NCBI GenBank assembly: GCA_014526335.1
Contig: JACTAT010000041.1
Location: 336,420-400,419 of the forward strand
From: Chrysaora quinquecirrha
Taxonomy: Eukaryota; Cnidaria; Scyphozoa; Semaeostomeae; Pelagiidae
DNA length: 64,000 bases
Direction of reading: 5' to 3'
Under the pieces are notes generated by a model. That model ran no database searches. It was given only the letters and a program-made list of their open reading frames with translations, and was not told the DNA's origin. The position numbers and the translations under genes are program-made. This document shows positions 12,094 to 24,152 of the stretch, piece by piece. The stretch's first letter is position 1; the number at the start of each line of letters is the position of its first letter.

Positions 12094-13450
12094 TTGGGGA
12101 CTATTCCCGGCTTTGTATCTCACTGTTTCAGATATAAATTTCAGATAATACCTGCCAAAAGTCTTGGAAAGGTACACATTGTTTTTGATGCTTCAGCAAA
12201 GAATAATAGAAGAGAGATTTCGCTTAACGATTGCCTACATGGTGGCCCGCCTCTTGCCCCACTGATGATGGACGTATTACTGCGTATGAGAACACACAAA
12301 GTCTTACTTGTTGGTGATATGAAGAAAGCCTTCTTACAGATGGAAGTAGATGAGAAAGACAGAGACAGTTTGCGTTTCTTATGAGTGAAAAACATGAAGC
12401 CCGAATTTCATTCAAGAGAGTAATATTTGGAGCTGGACCAAGCCCATTTTTTTTGAACGCAATATTGAAGTATCACTATGAGAAATTTGGAGATGAAGAC
12501 CCATTTTGTTTGTGAAGAAAATGCAAGGTAGTCTTTACATTGATGATTTAGTTACAGGAGCGAAAGATGTCGAAGAAGCATATATTATTTTCGATAAAAC
12601 AAAATCAAGATTCTTTCAAGTAGATTTTGAAAAGCATAAATGGAAAACGAATTCAAAAGAGCTGATTGAAAGAATTGAAAGAGCAACAAATACATGTGAA
12701 AATGATATAAGATCTGAAAATAAAGAAACAACTAAGACTCAAGTTGGAGATACTTCAGAGAAAGAAGAAAAGATCTTAGGAATCAAATGGGACAATGAAA
12801 CTGATCTACTTAAGTTTGATTTAGCTGAGACAGCAGAAAAGGCAAAGAATATTGAGGTAACCAAAAGAAACGTGTTGAGCATATTGGCAAGCATTTTCGA
12901 TCCTCTTGGAATCATCAGTCTTATTGTTATTACAGCATAGATTTTTTGTAAAGAGATTTGTAAAATTTGAGGTCAGTGGGACGATCCTTTACCTACTGAA
13001 CTTTCAGTACAATGGAAAGAATGGGTAGAAGATTTAGACGTGGTGAAACATATTTTCATTTCCAGATGTATTTATGAAAATTTGAAGAAAGAAGTGAATG
13101 CATGCACTCTTCACGGATTTGCTGATGCCAGCAAATATGCTTATTGCGCAGTTGTTTACATAACATACCAGCAATCTTCAAGAACATATTCAAGATTGAT
13201 TGCTTCAAAAACACGACTGGTCCCAGCGAAACAGATTACAATACCGAGACTGGAGCTTATGTCTGCTCGAATTTTATCATCACTTGTCAGAACTATAAGG
13301 AATGCCTTAAAAGAAGAAGTTCCATTTGAAAAGATCACATTGTGGTTAGACAGCATGACAGCTTTTTACTGGATAGAAAACAAAGGACAATAGAAACAAT
13401 TTGTAAAGCAGCGATTTGATGCCTTCCTGTTGAAAATAAAATCAGTGAAG
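12094..13450 (+). pseudogene. BEL/Pao retrotransposon pol remnant (RT to RNase H-like region)
   Basis: This is part of a BEL/Pao polyprotein, which copies element RNA into DNA. Early motifs are KVHIVFDAS, SLNDCLHGGP and GDMKKAFLQMEVDEKDRDSL (RT motif A region, about 12160-12384). The frame then shifts through RVIFGAGPSPFFLNA (about 12415-12460) into YIDDLVTG (RT catalytic region, about 12535-12560). It continues with KRNVLSILASIFDPLGI and, near 13120-13260, LHGFADASKYAYCAVVY and IPRLELMSA, typical of the Pao region after the RT. Stops interrupt it at 12938-12940 and 13391-13393. No gag, protease, integrase or LTR is seen, so it is a truncated, dead copy. Confidence 0.9.
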
Positions 13451-15944
13451 GACTATGTTTTCATTTTACTATGAGACTTCGTCTTAATTTTGTCTTCTTT
13501 CTTAACCCTTCCCTACCAGGCTGTTTTTTATTTAATTTTAATTCGCGTCTAAGTTAGATGAAAAATTTTCGAAAGACATTATTTAAAACCTTAAGACTTA
13601 TTGACATAGCCCATCTTTTGACACTGTTATTTTTTGCATTATTTACTCTTGTTGTCATGGCAACCAAGGCTTGAAAGACTGGTATGTCATAATGGTCAGA
13701 GATCAAATTCATTTTTGGGTTTCTTCTGCTTGCTGGTTGCAAGAGAGGAAACGTAGGGAATCTCCTCCAGCATTCTAGCATCTGATTTCTGCTATCTCGA
13801 AATCTCAAGCTTTTATAAATGATTTTAGATTTCAATGTCTTCTCGATTTGTTTTTGTTTCAAGAATTTAGTAATTCGCGTTGGATGCACTAAATTCAAAT
13901 TTAATCAGATAAACCCCATTCCTGAGAGAAAAACAGTACACTCGCTCATTTCTTTTAAAAAAGAATGTATAATATCTCATAACAGAATTATGCAATTACT
14001 AAATAAACTTATATACGGTCATAGCCGGTCGAAAAACCGTAAAACCAATATTTTTTAGCCAAAATCCGTATCAAACTGTCATAACCAATGACCTCCTCTG
14101 TATACAGGATATGCATAAATTTTTATTATTGCATTTGGAAGAAATTTATTGTGTGCATTAACAACACTTAGGCTTAAAATAATCCAAAAATTAGAACATT
14201 GAATCTTAAATGGTTGTAATAAAAAGGGTGTACAGTAAAACCAAGATAAAAAAAAGTGAACCTCTTCTCTTATTTTATCTTGGTAAAACTAAAATAACAA
14301 AATGTGAAGATCTTTTTACCTTAAATCGTTATCGATTGCCTGGGCAGTGCTGGAAGCGGAAGAATATTTGGAAGCCAGAAATCTGCTACCCACATTGCAG
14401 GCCTAGAAAGTCAAATGGTTATTCCTTGCACCTCCTTGCATCGGAGGAGTGAAAGGTCTAGTTGTTCAAGGTGTCTGTGTCTCGTCGCTCCGATTCTCCT
14501 CCAACCTTTCTATTCTTTTTATCGCCGTGTTGAGGAGTTCAGCAAGATCAGTAGTTTTATCATTTTTTCCATTACTCTTCTCCATTTTGTCAATCGTTCG
14601 ATTGCTCAGTTCAATGAAATTCAATGCAAATGAAAAAGGCCCTAGGTAGCTGTCAATTTCGACTCTGTAACGCCTCTTACCCCACGGTTGTCAATCAAAG
14701 TCCTCCCGACATGAATGGTTGTCAATCAAAGTCCTCCCTACTTAATCAGCCAACAGTGACTAACACCTCTCCGAGAAAACTCCCATCCTAACAATGGTTA
14801 ATTCAGGTAGACTAGCAGTTAACACAGTTAAGGAAGTGCTGCTCCGAGGCAGAATGCAACCCGAATGCAAGTATTGCATGAGACTGCCATGAGTATATTG
14901 AAACCTAGTCAATAGAATAAACAGAGTTTACTCTATTGACTATATGATCGAAGTGAATATCAAGGGTTATTGTTGTGTACTAGCAAGTAGTTTAAGTTGA
15001 ACAAGAGTTGTCTTTGTATTGCATAACCAATTTTACAAACTGTACAAAAAGAGTCAGTAAAATAAAAACAATTCAAATCAGGCATTTGACAAAATTAAGT
15101 TTTTAATGATCACAATGGCCGCTTTTGTTATTTGGTATATTCATTATTTCACCTGATTATGTTTGTTTTTAACTCGTCACGAGGGGATTTTAAGTTGGAA
15201 GCACACTTCCTTGTTTCGACATTTATTAGACTGCTCATAAACAATTTATGATTACAGAAGAAACGGAGACTAAATTTTATTCAGCAACAATTTAACATAA
15301 GCATTAAACTTTTATTCTTCTCTTCGCCTCATTGTGTCAATCTAATGTGACAGATGCAAGTTGCTTTTTCTAAAGCTCCATTCAGTAGAGTAGGTCTATA
15401 GGCCTAAATGCTGAAACTTGGGCCTTTTTTGTACTACATGCTGTATGTAGTTTGTGAATTTGAAAAAGGCTTTTCGGTGGATCGCCTAAGCAATGAGTAC
15501 CTGCATCTACAATTCTTATAAATAAAATAAATAATGTTTGGATGTTTGACTTTGGATATAACTTTATTTTCCATGCTGATTGGTGTTAAATATCCTCTCA
15601 CTTTTATTTTGCGTCGAACTCGCAGCTTTGCCTCCACTTTGACGCCATTTTGTTGTTCGCAGCAAGAAACGGGCAGACAACAACCGCAACAACATTGCCG
15701 CAAACACACACCGCCCTACCGCCCTACCACCCTACCACAGCCACAAACTGAAAAATTTCCACTCTTCTAGAATATAATGCTGCTACGCAGGCGCTTCGCG
15801 CTGCTCCGCAGCAATAAGACTCAAAAAGTCGACTTCATTAATGGAAATTCGCCTCTACTACTCGACATTTGATTCCCTTAATAGGATTTCGCCTCCTCTA
15901 CACAAAGGCTGCCTAATTTGTCCACTACCTAACTCCATACTACA
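13451..15944. other. No gene seen
   Basis: About 2.5 kb with no exon that I can support. The stretch 15600-15780 is less AT-rich, contains TGACGCCATTTTG and a CCGCCCTACCACCCTAC repeat, and could be regulatory, but nothing proves it. DTD1 exon 1 was looked for here and not found. Confidence 0.4.
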
Positions 15945-16634
15945 CAGCCTACACTCCCTATACTGCCTACACTCCCTACACAGCCTACACTGCCTGCACT
16001 GCCTACACTCCCTACACTGCCTACACTCCCTACACAGCCTACACTCCCTACACTACCTACACTCCCTACACGGCCTATATCCCCTTCATTGCCTACGCTG
16101 CCTACACTACCTACACTCCCTACACAGCCTATATCCCCTTCACTGCCCACACTGCCTGCACAGCCTACACTGCCTACACTTCCTACACAGCCTACACTGC
16201 CTACACAGCCTACACTCACTACACTGACTACACTGCTTACACTGCCTACACTGCCTACACAGCCTACACTGCCTGCACTGCCTACACTGCCTTCACTGGC
16301 TACACTGCGTACATTGCCTACACTCCCTACACAGCCTACACTCCCTACACAGTCTACACTCCCTACACTGCCTACACTGCCTACACAGCCTACACTCCCT
16401 ACACTGACTACACTGCCTACACTCCCTACACTGCCTACACTGCCTACACTCCCTACATAGCCTACACTCCCTACACTCCCTACACAGCCTACACTCCCTA
16501 CACTGCCTACACAACCTACACTCCCTACACTCCCTACACTGCCTACACTCCCTACACTGCCTACACAGCCTACACTGCCTACACAGCCTACACTCCCTAC
16601 ACTGCCTACACTGCCTACACTGCCTACACTGACT
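15945..16634 (+). repeat. 9-bp minisatellite (CCTACACTG-type), ~75 copies
   Basis: Nearly every unit is CCTACACTG, CCTACACTC or CCTACACAG. Since 9 is a multiple of 3, several frames stay open on both strands (LHS and TLP repeats on plus, VGS and RQC repeats on minus). These are repeat artefacts. No promoter, signal peptide or flanking exon supports expression. Confidence 0.96.
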
Positions 16635-17740
16635 GAGTAATTTGTCATTCATGAATTTGTAAGTTGAACACAATGTCTGCGCTGGCCTCATCTTCACAAA
16701 GCATTGCACAGAGCATAAAAGAGACCAAACCCCACTAGCAGCAGAATTATTTTCTTGCCCTTCAACTTGAAAAATATTCTGATGACAACCCATTGATAAT
16801 ATAATATATGAAATTTTAACTGTCTTAATAAATGAAAATTCACTTTTACTTTGAATCTACTATTTCATGCATTATTTTGTATAATACTGCAAAAACTGAC
16901 ATATAAGTTTTCTATACACGAGAAAAAATCTTACAATGAATGAAAAATTTATTTTAAGTTTCCTCTATCAAGATATTTCGAGGTGATGTATCAGATAATT
17001 TCATTGGCAATCTTTGGTTGCAAGAGTTCAATAATTTTTCTTGTAACTTTGTTCTGTCTACTTTTAAATCAGTCTAAAGCATTTTGGCAAAGAATCTTGC
17101 AATAGTTTGATAAACTTCTTTCCTAACCATCTTTTCTGGACCTCAAAATATCGTTAGATTTTTGAATTTCTATAACCAAAGGAATATATCTCAATGACTC
17201 AAAAAATCCACACTTGTTGTTAATTCTTGAATGCTGTCTGTTGTCTGTTGATGTATTGAAGGTAAATTTTCTTAACAGTTCAGTGTGGCCTAAAAGAAAA
17301 AAATAAATCGTATCAATCTTAAACAGCTTAACAATGATAAATTGTACACATAGACATCTTGAATTGACAATTCTGGGGGATTTGGTTTAACTTCACATCA
17401 TAAAATTTTGAGAATGATCATATTCATCGGTGATAATAAAGTCCCTATAACTTGCCTTTTTTGGAGACGCGGGCTAGAAAATAGTTAAAATTTGTGGAAG
17501 CTTTTGTATTTAGAATATTAATATTATTGTGTAAAAAGGGAGTTTTGTTCAACACTGACTATAGTTTTTTAAATTGAACACTTTGTTTTTACTGATACTA
17601 TTTTTCTGCAATTTATGGCAAAAAATGCTATAAATTAACATGTCTTTACGCTGATGGTTTGAAGTAACTAGTTATTATCTTTGCTGTCATGTTATTTTTT
17701 GTATTTTGATAAATTTGCTGTTACTTTTAAAACTTTAATT
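16635..17740. other. No gene seen
   Basis: AT-rich, unique-looking sequence. It probably belongs to the first intron or upstream region of DTD1. No coding exon recognised. Confidence 0.5.
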
Positions 17741-17876
17741 AAGCGGCTCAAGCAAGATAAGCTCTGCTTCTCTTGGGCCGCGTGGAGTACAAGTATTTTT
17801 TAGCTTTTTATTTTGTAACCTTGAATTGAATTGAATTTGAAGTGAATTGATTTGAATTGAATTGAATTTGGAGTAA
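17741..17876 (+). mobile_element. LINE 3' end with hairpin and TTGAA tail
   Basis: Positions 17741-17780 fold into a hairpin: GCGGCTCAAG pairs with CTTGGGCCGC and the inner AAGATAAGC pairs with GCTTCTCTT. A TTGAATTGAA-type tail follows at 17820-17876. A 3' UTR hairpin followed by short tandem repeats is the usual end of CR1/L2-like and related LINEs. No coding sequence is attached, as expected for a strongly 5'-truncated copy. It ends 35 bp before the DTD1 exon-2 boundary. Confidence 0.65.
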
Positions 17877-17911
17877 TTACTAATTTTTTGAAACCACTTT
17901 TTCACTTTTAG

Positions 17912-18002
17912 TGGAAGGTGAGTTGATAAATAAAATTGGTAAAGGTCTTTGTGTCTTGGTTGGTATTTGTCGGGATGATACTTCAAAGGATATCGATTAC
18001 AT
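17912..18002 (+). CDS. DTD1: DTD1 exon 2, D-aminoacyl-tRNA deacylase 1
   Basis: DTD1 hydrolyses D-amino acids (and glycine on tRNA-Ala) wrongly attached to tRNA, in the cytosol. This exon encodes the second part of the fold, from EGELINKIG through [10 protein letters not shown] to [10 protein letters not shown]; metazoan DTD1 has the closely matching GEQISAIGRGICVLLGI. The acceptor is TTTTCACTTTTAG at 17911 and the donor is AT|GTAAGT after 18002. The exon starts in phase 1 and ends in phase 2. The donor-side split codon joins the next listed exon without changing frame. The preceding exon (about 15 codons, the MKA-x-x-QRV region) was not found and may be highly diverged, in the unread part or outside the window. 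Confidence 0.93.
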
Positions 18003-18043
18003 GTAAGTTTTACATTCAAGTTTTCTTGTTTGAAATAAGTTTA

Positions 18044-21000
18044 GACAGGGAAATATCTGTGACAAACTAAGCAACTGCCTAATCACAAATTTTTCTTCTG
18101 ATTCTGATACTTTGAAGGTTGGAGATTCATTTTCCGAGATGGGCCCAAGTGAATTATTTTAGAAAACACGTGATTCGTGACGTCATAAAACATAAAAAAT
18201 CTAACATTTGAGGTCAATATCTCTCACTGTAAGTGTCATACAATGAAACAAATTGCATATTCTGATAGCTCTAGGTAAGAGCTTTCGTTTGGTGTATAGC
18301 AAGATCAGTTTTGGTGACACCAGCAATTTGGTTGATGACGTCATCAAATCCATAAACTGCCGATATCTGCCGCTTTTTCGCGCCCCTCTGAGTTGAAGAC
18401 TGTTGTTTATCGTTTTTATACTTATTTTAACACTATTTGTACAGTTGATCTACGTTTGAGTCTATTTTACATGAGATTAGTAACAATTTCAGTTTTGTCG
18501 ATGTCAGCAAATTGGCTGATGATGTCATCAAATTCAAAAGTAGAATTATCTGTCGTTTTCATACTTTTATGAATTACAGATGGTAAATAGTGTTTTCAAA
18601 ACATAATTTACAGATCGACAGGAATATACAGTACACAGTACACAGATATGACTTGTTCACAGCACATCAATAGCCTTGAAAATGGCGTATAAATGGGAAT
18701 AGAAGGGTTAATTGTTTTATGCATGGGGTTAGCACTTTAATTAAAGATGTTTCAAAACGATGTTATCTTTTAAGGTAAGTGAAAAAATGTAAACGCATGA
18801 ATTTAAACGTATTCTGGCAAGGAACATTCAACTTTCGCTCACAAATTATTTAGCTTACATTTGTGCAACTTGAAAGAGGTGAACACTTGCAAGAACAATT
18901 TCAGAGAGCTAACAATCAGCAACCCCAGACGCAAGAGCGTCACAGATGATCATTTGCATCCATAAACGACCTTAATATGGGAAAGTAGAATGACATCGAG
19001 GACAAGCATCTGCTTTGCAATAGACAAAAGCGTGTCAACCCTCCGGTATTCGGCAAACAAACAGTAGCGTGGCACTGCTCTCATCAACAGCGGCATTAAT
19101 ACCATGATCAAACTCTTCTGACAAACAAACAAAGCAAAAGCAAGTCCTTAAAGAGCGATCAAAAGTACTGTAATTGTCGTTTCTCTTGCACCTTTTGCAG
19201 TGCTGAGCATTTCGAGGATTAAATTGCCACACCTACATTTACAATGGCTTCCAGGAATGCCCCTTCGTCCTATCGATAGGCACCCTGAAGCAGAATGAAA
19301 GGTAATTATTCTTCTATGCCAAGAACGTTATGTTCCAGCCAGAGAAAGGTTACAGACTGCATAATGTGTGTGTGTGGGGGACAGCTTCCTGGTACGCCGG
19401 TACAGAGGACCCGGTATATGGTACAAGAGGCTAAAAATCGACCTAGTGCGGTACAAACGCAATCTGGTACATGGTGCACTTGAAAAGTCAAAGCCATAAC
19501 ATGCGCATACGTGAAAAACGGTATATCGGTACATTGTCACGAATAGCTAACCTGTACGCTTGCAAAAAGGCCGGTACACCGGTACATTGATCATAGCTGT
19601 CACCCCCAAGAATGTAAAACTATATAACATGGACCCAAGAGTCTTAAATGATAATACTTAATTTTCTACAAAAAGCAAAAAGAACTAAATGCATTCTCCG
19701 CATACTCCAATGTAATCTTAAGATAGACTTGTCACTTGAGGGATGAGCGAAATCGCTCACATTCGGAAGATAAAGCTTGCAACTAATGTGGATATTCACT
19801 GGCAAGTCCCTATGAAATCCACAATATGGTAATCAGCCAACCATTCAAGCAAGATGCCACTCTTTCTTTCGAAAAAGAGGTACGATCAATGTCAGCACAA
19901 AAGCACAGAGTTGTATTTTAATGTATCTAACTGTTCAGTAACAATGCATCACTGCATTAATATCAGCATCACTGCATTAATGGTAACAGCATCAAAAGAT
20001 GACACCGAAAATCCCGCAATAAATAGAGAAAAAATTATGCTTTCTTTACAAGACTATTGTAAAGAAATTTCAGGGACTTCTCCTGGCGTTAGCTATGATC
20101 GCACAGCCTTCTTATTTTCGCTCAGCCCAGTCTAAATTGACCTAAAGTTTCTGAGACTTACTGGAACAACGAACATCTGCCAAAATGGAAATAGAACATA
20201 AGCGGAGTTAGGGTATCGTCATCATCACATTAAATCTGTTTTCTGAATTCTTCGTTGAGACGTTAGTGGTGATGCTCCATTTTTTAAATGCAAGTCACAA
20301 TGACAAGATGATAATTGGTATCTTCATGTGTAAGAAGAAGTTCTCCAATCATGTGGAATTTGATTTAGTTTTCCGTTTGATTGGTATCTTCGAAATTTTC
20401 ATAAATGTTGTGTTTACTTTCCTGAAATGATAACATAAGCGATGCTTCTCTCTCAGACAGAAACAGAGCAAATATAGCTGAAGATAATGATGCACTTTTA
20501 CCATTCCATACTCAAACTAAATGGAAAACAAAAATAGCACAACTAATTTCTAAATCTCTTAAATGCAGACGCAAAAGGTCTTTTAAGGTCATTGAAATGG
20601 ACAGGAATTTGTAGCTCCGAAGAAGTTGGAAATTAGAAAAACGTGAACGGATACACGACAACGGGTCATATAGTATCTAGCTCGCATGACATACAGCTCT
20701 CCTGGTTTATATTTGTGTAACACTTAGGTATGGTATCTTCTTTGGAACGAACCTTGACCGAAAGGCCTTAAAAGATAACATCGTTTTGAAACTCAACTGC
20801 TCTTTAATTAAAGTGCTAACACCATGCATAAAACAATTAACCCTTCTATTCCCATTTATACGCCGTTTATTTTACCATCTGTAATTCATAAAAGTATGAA
20901 AACGACAGATAATTCTACTTTTGAATTTGATGACATCATCAGCCAATTTGCTGACATCGACAAAACTGAAATTGTTACTAATCTCATGTAAAATAGGCTC

Positions 21001-21416
21001 AAACGTAGATCAACTGTACAAATAGTGTTAAAATAAGTATAAAAACGATAAACAACAGTCTTCAACTCAGAGGGGGCGCGAAAAAGCGGCAGATATCGGC
21101 AGTTTATGGATTTGATGACGTCATCAACCAAATTGCTGGTGTCACCAAAACTGATCTTGCTATACATCAAACGAAAGCTCTTACCTAGAGCTATCAGAAT
21201 ATGCAATTTGTTTCATTGTATGACACTTACAGTGAGAGATATTGACCTCAAATGTTAGATTTTTTATGTTTTATGACGTCACGAATCACGTGTTTTCTAA
21301 AAATAATTCACTTGGGCCCATCTCGGAAAATGAATCTCCAACCTTCAAAGTATCAGAATCAGAAGAAAAATTTGTGATTAGGCAGTTGCTTAGTTTGTCA
21401 CAGATATTTCCCTGTC
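18044..21416. mobile_element. 3.4-kb non-autonomous TIR element, TA-flanked
   Basis: Long inverted repeats pair 18044-18775 with about 20766-21416. The ends read GACAGGGAAATATCTGTGAC and its complement, and TA flanks both sides (18042-18043, 21417-21418). The left arm has about 100 bp (around 18585-18690) that the right arm lacks. No transposase domain was recognised in the arms or centre. The centre at 19375-19605 is dense in GGTAC words. TA flanks fit Tc1/mariner-type insertion, but 650-730-bp arms are long for that group, so the class is uncertain. It lies 41 bp after the DTD1 exon-2 donor. Confidence 0.85.
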
Positions 21417-23050
21417 TATATTGATTGGATAGCTGATACTCGCTGATAAAGTTTACTCCAGGTTTCTTCATCCTGTGCACTCACTTTCTTTTAAAGGCAA
21501 TGGCATGATGATAACGATTCGTTATTGATTTTGAGTTCGACGTGGATATGCTAGTGCTGTGCGAATGTTTCCAAGAATTCTTCGATGGTGGGTGATTGTT
21601 GATCACGATTTATATTCACTTCCATTTGTATGATGTGACCACAGTGTATATTTAAGCAAAAGTGTACGACTTTCCTGAGCGTGTCAGTGAGCATTCCATG
21701 ATGTTTACGTTTTCGCTTTATTCAGCAAGTACTAATAATTTATTGACTTCGGTGTTGACCATAATGTGCCCAGTTGAAATTCGTTAATAAGCCGTTATCA
21801 TGCATGTCGTACTTGTACACGCCCATATTTTAGTAAAACTTAAGATGAGAGAGGCATCGAACATATTTGTGGGGTAATGTACTTTTATTGGTAGTTATTT
21901 TGCAATTGTTATTGTATACGTTTGTTTGCGTACTGTTATCTTTCGTTATATGGTTTTCTTTGAATATGCATTAGTTATGAATCAACACTTTTTGGCTTAA
22001 CCTGTGATGCATGTAGCTGCGTCTGCTTTCAAGTGCTGATGGCCTCATTGAATATTGTTTGAAGCCCTAACTGTGATGCTTTGTGCGCATTTCGGTTTCA
22101 CAGCGAATTCTCCTGAGAAATTAACATAAAACACCGCCCTAATTGCTGCCAGGCATTTGAGTTTTGAGAATGGTGAATTCTTAAATAATGTGACACAATA
22201 ATTTTAAAAGGAGGAAACGCCCTGAAATCTTCGTACTTGGAGATTAAATAAATTGACAACTTGTCATAGGACAATTGGCTTTGAAGTGGTCGGCTGAATT
22301 TTACGTTGTATAGAAAAAATTTCCCGTGCCTCTCAAACAAGCCCAGTATACCATGCCATTCTTTAAATTCAATGGCCAAGATGGCTGCCATAATTTACCT
22401 TGCAAATGTATCTGCTCTTGTTGCTGTGGTTTCCACCCCAAATTGCGCTGCACAAATCCTGGCTCTAGAAGCTCTGTTGCCGAAAAGGTTTCGTCCAGGA
22501 GACAAGTCATAGGGAGCACTCGCCCCTTTCCCGAAAAAGAAATCGAAGAAGTGACTAGATTATTCTATAAGTTGTACAAATGAATTTTCCACTAATCAAT
22601 TGAATAATCCTGTTAACAGTTTTGTCACTGTCTACTCTCGTGCTTATTCTTAGCCTCATTTTCCGTCTCCGTGTATGCTGTTTCACCTCTGAATTTTCAG
22701 ATGTTGAAATCATGCTTGGATTCAATCAATTATGTTGACAAATGTTAGGCCCTGGATTGCCCCCGTTGTGGTTTTCAATTGGGTGTTTACTCTTAGAGGA
22801 TTTTTATTATCCATTCGAGGATTTTAATGTGAACCGTTTTGGCATTATTTCTAAGTTTTCTCCCGGTAAATTCCGCCTGATTCCGGCTGTTCTTTTCCTC
22901 GTGGGGAAAATGTTGAATGGCCTCATTCCTGACTCTGAGGCGGCTGTTTCTTATGCTGGGATGAGATATCATATATATCAAATTTATTTATACACAAAAT
23001 CCTTTCAGCTTAATATGAAAATCGATAAAATATAATAAAGTATAATTTAC
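21417..23050. other. Intronic sequence, no gene seen
   Basis: Part of DTD1 intron 2. Open frames around 22306-22583 have no recognisable domain and no splice support. Confidence 0.5.
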
Positions 23051-23059
23051 AAAAGAGCA

Positions 23060-23860
23060 TTACAATACAATTGCAATTAAAATTTGTTACGGCTATTTGC
23101 TGCTCTTCCGGAGAGTTGCCTTTCGTTTTTGATTCGGCTCTTAAGATGGAGTTTCAAATTGCTTTCGAACTGTGGGAAAGTTGGCAGCTCCCTTAGGATG
23201 CTATTCCACACAGAGAGAGCTGAATAATGAAAGCCCCCTTTTTCACATATTCAAGGTTGTATCTTTGAGGATATCCTTGTAGCTTCTCGTGCTTTAGCTT
23301 CAATGCCATGTTATCTGGGGGAATTTATCACAAAGGCTCTCGGAGCGCAACGTGTTCATATTTGATTAGTTGTTCAACATCAAGCAACCGATATGACCAA
23401 TTTTTTCCTGATTTTAGCCCTCTCAATTATGGTTCGGGCTCTGTACTTTAGATTCTGCAAGATTTTTAGTTTGTAACTAGGAATGCTCCCCCAAAATATA
23501 TTTGCATAGCGGAAATGGCTTTCTACAAAAGCTCGGTGAACACTGTATAGTTGCTTTTGTGGCACAATGTCTTTCATTTTTAGAGATGCCCATCCTGCTC
23601 GAAAATTTCCTTTTGCACGTTTGAAATACTTTTCCTAGTAACGTCCTTCATCCACGATGACACCTAGTGGCTTCGTTTTCCTTTCACGTTTTATTTCTGA
23701 GTTGTTGAGGATTAGTGGCTCATCGACACTCATTTCATTGGTTTGTGCGGATGGCCAATCAACATGTATTCCGTTTTTTTTTATTGGCAGTCAGCTTTTT
23801 GATTCTCACCCATTCTGAAATATTGAGAAGTTCTCGTTGAGCATTCTCAAGAAGACTTTA
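23060..23860 (-). pseudogene. LINE 3' coding remnant (end of RT ORF)
   Basis: Minus-strand translation in shifting frames gives features of the far C-terminal region of a jockey/CR1-type LINE reverse transcriptase. In order they are EPLILNNSEIKRERKTKPLGV, VESHFRYANIFWGSIPSYKL with LQNLKYRAR (about 23430-23530), and a final ALSVWNSILRELPTF segment (about 23170-23220). Several stops and frameshifts break it. Fingers, palm and endonuclease are absent, so it is a 5'-truncated insertion. Confidence 0.75.
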
Positions 23861-23944
23861 AAGTCTATTTCATGTTATGAATAGTATAACCAGAAGCTTA
23901 AACATTATTATTAGAAAACAAACGAGAGATGACAATTGTTTGTT

Positions 23945-24152
23945 TGTTGACTGTATATTCGACTGTACTTTCCAACAGTCATCATCAGAGTAACGATTTA
24001 TTTACTGCAACGGTTAAACATAGAATTCGAAATTTGAAATTACACAATTGTTGTCATAGAGACTTTACTGGATTACTAACAAAAGGGGAAACCTGAATCA
24101 AAATGACGTAAATAACGGTATTAAATTGAAAAGTTTTAGTGTTATTGATTTA
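23945..24152 (-). other. 3' non-coding part of Penelope element with hammerhead-like motif
   Basis: This lies just downstream (minus sense) of the Penelope coding region at 24902-25866, with the MITE between them. It contains, on the minus strand, CTGATGA (complement of 23982-23988) followed by a possible stem of GACTGT and ACAGTC (complement of 23975-23980 and 23961-23966), then GAAT. Hammerhead ribozymes are known in Penelope-like elements. Here one extra U sits before the stem and GAAA is changed to GAAU, so activity is doubtful. Confidence 0.45.

Noticed and set aside
14210..14270. MVVIKRVYSK as DTD1 exon 1
   Set aside because: It starts vaguely like MKAVIQRV but lacks the Gln-Arg-Val spacing and has no phase-1 donor after about 15 codons.
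15841..16793. Open frames with LHS, TLP, VGS and RQC repeats
   Set aside because: The 9-bp minisatellite keeps frames open on both strands; amino-acid content is dictated by the repeat.
20886..21206. 106-codon minus-strand frame as a gene
   Set aside because: It lies entirely in the right arm of the TIR element and has no domain.
22301..22583. Overlapping small frames near 22.3-22.6 kb
   Set aside because: No domain, no splice pattern, and both strands are open by chance.
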